8,388 bases of DNA from an uncultured Anaerolineales bacterium. Lineage in GTDB: Bacteria; Chloroflexota; Anaerolineae; Anaerolineales; UBA11657. Shown here one piece after another: positions 6,362 through 8,388 of the stretch. Made by a program: the position numbers and the translations under genes. Each line of letters starts with the position of its first letter. The stretch's first letter is position 1. The notes under the pieces were generated by a model, which was not told the DNA's origin, did no database searches, and saw only the letters and a list, made by a program, of their open reading frames with translations. The DNA lies in assembly GCA_913031335.1 (NCBI GenBank), contig CAJWGI010000044.1, forward strand, positions 1 through 8,388, given 5' to 3'.

Positions 6362-7402
6362 ATGCCCCTCTCGTTGCAGGTGTTCGCTTGTGCAGGCGGC
6401 GTAGCCTTTCTGGGCACGGCGTTGGCTGCCCGCTTTGGTCCGCGGCTGCGAGCGCTGGTGGATAGGCCGCGCGCGCGCCACCACCACCGGCAACCTTTGC
6501 CCCGCATTGGGGGGGTGGCTCTCTTCGCTGGATTCGCCGCCGCGAGCGCGCTCGCATACACGACGGCACCGCTCTCAAACCCGGATGACGCGCGCCGCAT
6601 CGTCGGCGTGCTGCTGGGATGTGCTTTCCTTTTCCCAATCGGCCTTCTGGATGACTGGCGCGAGTTGGGCTGGCTGCCGCAATTGCTAGCTCAATTAGGT
6701 GCCGCCATCATCGCCGTCAGCGCCACGGTGTTCATCGAGCGCTTCACCAATCCTGTTTCCGGGGATGTGATCGAATTGCATGTCTGGCCAATCGTGGGCC
6801 CGGCGTTGGTCATCATACTTACCTGCTTCTGGATTGTCGGCATGATGAACACGGTTAACTGGCTTGATGGACTGGACGGGTTGGCCGCCGGGGTCGGAGC
6901 CATCGCGGCAATTCTGTTCGCCGTGCACATGCGCTCACTGGGGCAACAGCACGTCTCCCTTTACGCCCTTGCGTTGGCGGGCGCGTGCCTGGGGGTGCTG
7001 CCATTCAATTTCAGCCCGGCCCGCGTCTTCCTTGGCGGCGCCGGGGCAATGGTACTGGGTTACAGCCTGGCCACACTGTCAATCCTAGCGCCCGCACGCC
7101 TTGCGACGGCGTTGCTGGTGATGGCCGTGCCCATCACCGACACTGCCTGGCAGATTATCGACCGCTACCGCCGGGGCGCGTCAATCCTGCACGGCGACCG
7201 CGGCCATTTGCACTTCCGCTTAATTGACCGTGGATATTCTCAGAGCCGCATAGTGGTGGGATACTGGGTGGCCGCGGCAGCTTTCGGGGTACTCTCACTG
7301 ACGGCCGGCTCGCAGTTAATCAAGCTGGTGGCATTGTTACTCTTGATAACGGTTACGATTGTCTACCTCGCGCGCCTGTCTCGCAGACACCCTTTATCGT
7401 AA
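6362..7402 (+). CDS. PNPT / glycosyltransferase-4 family membrane protein (MraY/WecA-like) with altered active site
   Basis: Members of this family move a phospho-sugar from a UDP-sugar to a polyprenyl phosphate at the inner face of the membrane, starting cell-wall or surface polysaccharide synthesis. The 346-residue protein is hydrophobic throughout with about ten possible membrane segments. Family marks are HHHRQPLPRIGG (40-51), the Mg-site pair in GLLDDWR (94-100, Asp97-Asp98), NTVNWLDGLDGLAAG (163-177), FNFSPARVFLG (215-225), the late aspartate-containing VPITDTAWQI (256-265) and GDRGHLHFRL (278-287). Two positions are odd: the strongly conserved Asp after VFLG is Gly226 (codon GGC, 7037-7039), and the HxHH motif reads HLHF (Phe285). 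WecA-like proteins are nearer than MraY, which has HHH. No Shine-Dalgarno precedes the ATG. It may be a true transferase, an altered one, or an inactive paralogue. Confidence 0.9.
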   Translation: MPLSLQVFACAGGVAFLGTALAARFGPRLRALVDRPRARHHHRQPLPRIGGVALFAGFAAASALAYTTAPLSNPDDARRIVGVLLGCAFLFPIGLLDDWRELGWLPQLLAQLGAAIIAVSATVFIERFTNPVSGDVIELHVWPIVGPALVIILTCFWIVGMMNTVNWLDGLDGLAAGVGAIAAILFAVHMRSLGQQHVSLYALALAGACLGVLPFNFSPARVFLGGAGAMVLGYSLATLSILAPARLATALLVMAVPITDTAWQIIDRYRRGASILHGDRGHLHFRLIDRGYSQSRIVVGYWVAAAAFGVLSLTAGSQLIKLVALLLLITVTIVYLARLSRRHPLS

Positions 7403-8170
7403 TCTCTCCAAACGCCGCTCGGGATGCAATTGCCTGAGCAGCCACTCTGCGCCCAAAATCGCGGGCAGCATTGCCAGATCCACTCCAATGGTTACTGTAA
7501 AAGCCGTAGCCATTACGCGCACCCCGGCCGCCATCCCTTCACCCAGAGCGCCCTGAATGACCGGCCCCATCCCCAGATAATACAAGCCTGCACCGAGAGC
7601 AAGAAGCAAACCCCCAACAAGTGGCCAGGCGCGCCGATCGCTTGCGCTGGGCATCATGGTATTGCTGAGCGCGAAGAGGACGTACACCCATATGAGCAAA
7701 TCGGTGGACTGCAACACTTGCACCAGCCCGCCCGACGCACTCGCCCAGTCACCCCGCCCGAATGCCAGCGCCACCTGATCCAATTCCAGAACGCGCAACC
7801 CAATCGCCACTACCGCGGCGCACCCGGCCAGCAGCGGCGCTGCACCCACCAGCGCCTCGCGCACGAAATCCACCTTCTGCGTGTGCACATACCCTAATCG
7901 CAGAGAGCCATCCGCCTGACGCATGGGCCACACAGAGAAACCCATGGTGCGCACGCCCAGCAACCGCGCCAGCACCCAGTGGCTGAATTCGTGCAGCAGC
8001 ACCCCCGGAAGAAAGACCAACTGATTCAACAGCATCGCCATTCCGGCATGTCGGGTGAGCAACAAAAAAATAATCTGCATGTGTCGGGATATCCAGCGCT
8101 GCAGAAAAAGAAGCACCGGAAATGTGCCCAGCAGCCAGACCCATGGCTCGAGGTACGCGCTGATTGTCAT
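7394..8170 (-). CDS. M50-like integral membrane metallopeptidase
   Basis: This 258-residue protein (starting MTISAYLEPW) is mostly hydrophobic. It carries a zinc-protease motif HEFSHW (residues 60-65, HExxH with Glu61) inside a membrane segment starting FLPGVLL, then a VGAAPLLAG element (108-116) and a second polar motif in a membrane segment, ALSNTMMPSASDRRAW (Asn170, Pro174, Asp178). This order resembles site-2 protease (M50) enzymes, whose second motif is NxxPxxxxDG; here the Asp is followed by Arg, not Gly. No PDZ domain is present. A longer frame opens at 8272 but its first 34 residues are low-complexity and overlap tpiA, so the ATG at 8170, 43 nt after the tpiA stop, is preferred. No promoter or Shine-Dalgarno is obvious, so read-through from tpiA is likely. 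Its target is unknown. The gene's end overlaps the convergent plus-strand gene by nine bases. Confidence 0.82.
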   Translation of the reverse strand: MTISAYLEPWVWLLGTFPVLLFLQRWISRHMQIIFLLLTRHAGMAMLLNQLVFLPGVLLHEFSHWVLARLLGVRTMGFSVWPMRQADGSLRLGYVHTQKVDFVREALVGAAPLLAGCAAVVAIGLRVLELDQVALAFGRGDWASASGGLVQVLQSTDLLIWVYVLFALSNTMMPSASDRRAWPLVGGLLLALGAGLYYLGMGPVIQGALGEGMAAGVRVMATAFTVTIGVDLAMLPAILGAEWLLRQLHPERRLERLR

Positions 8171-8213
8171 GGTTGGTAAATGGGGCAAAATGGAGCCAGA
8201 CGCCCCGGCGCCA

Positions 8214-8388
<175 letters not shown>

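Overview
The window is a GC-rich, gene-dense bacterial chromosomal segment. It holds eight genes, two of them cut by the window edges. The best guess for the source is a Chloroflexota (Anaerolineae-like) or similar lineage. That guess rests on three things recalled from family knowledge: the fused GldF/GldG-type ABC permease next to its ATPase, the style of the HExxH membrane peptidase, and the mix of house-keeping genes. None of this was tested by a search.

Layout. From the left edge to about 5.6 kb all genes are on the minus strand. Read in transcription order they are ruvB (Holliday junction helicase motor), queA (queuosine biosynthesis), an ABC-2-type ATPase and a fused permease/auxiliary-domain protein that runs off the left edge. 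A divergent promoter region at about 5576-5711 separates ruvB from the plus-strand pair upp (uracil phosphoribosyltransferase) and a membrane PNPT/glycosyltransferase-4 family protein. That pair converges, with a 9-nt overlap of the two genes' ends, on a minus-strand M50-like membrane metallopeptidase gene. The peptidase gene lies just downstream of tpiA, of which only the C-terminal end is inside the right edge. No intergenic stretch exceeds about 140 bases, and I saw no tRNA, rRNA, CRISPR array, insertion sequence or attachment site.

Genes together. The ATPase and permease overlap by ATGA and form one exporter-like system with its own promoter. ruvB and queA are 52 nt apart and probably co-transcribed. 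Upp makes UMP from uracil, and the next gene's family uses UDP-linked sugars, so the pair may be co-transcribed, but any functional link is inference.

Regulation. Three sigma70-like promoters with exact 17-bp spacers are visible, for ruvB, upp and the ABC operon. The ruvB promoter places transcription start on the A of the ATG, which predicts a leaderless mRNA. Of the seven complete or visible starts only upp has a normally placed Shine-Dalgarno sequence.

The most interesting points are the leaderless ruvB start, the PNPT protein that lacks a conserved catalytic-site aspartate and the last histidine of its HxHH motif, and an internal duplication in the GldG-like part of the permease. I found no clear new multi-gene system.
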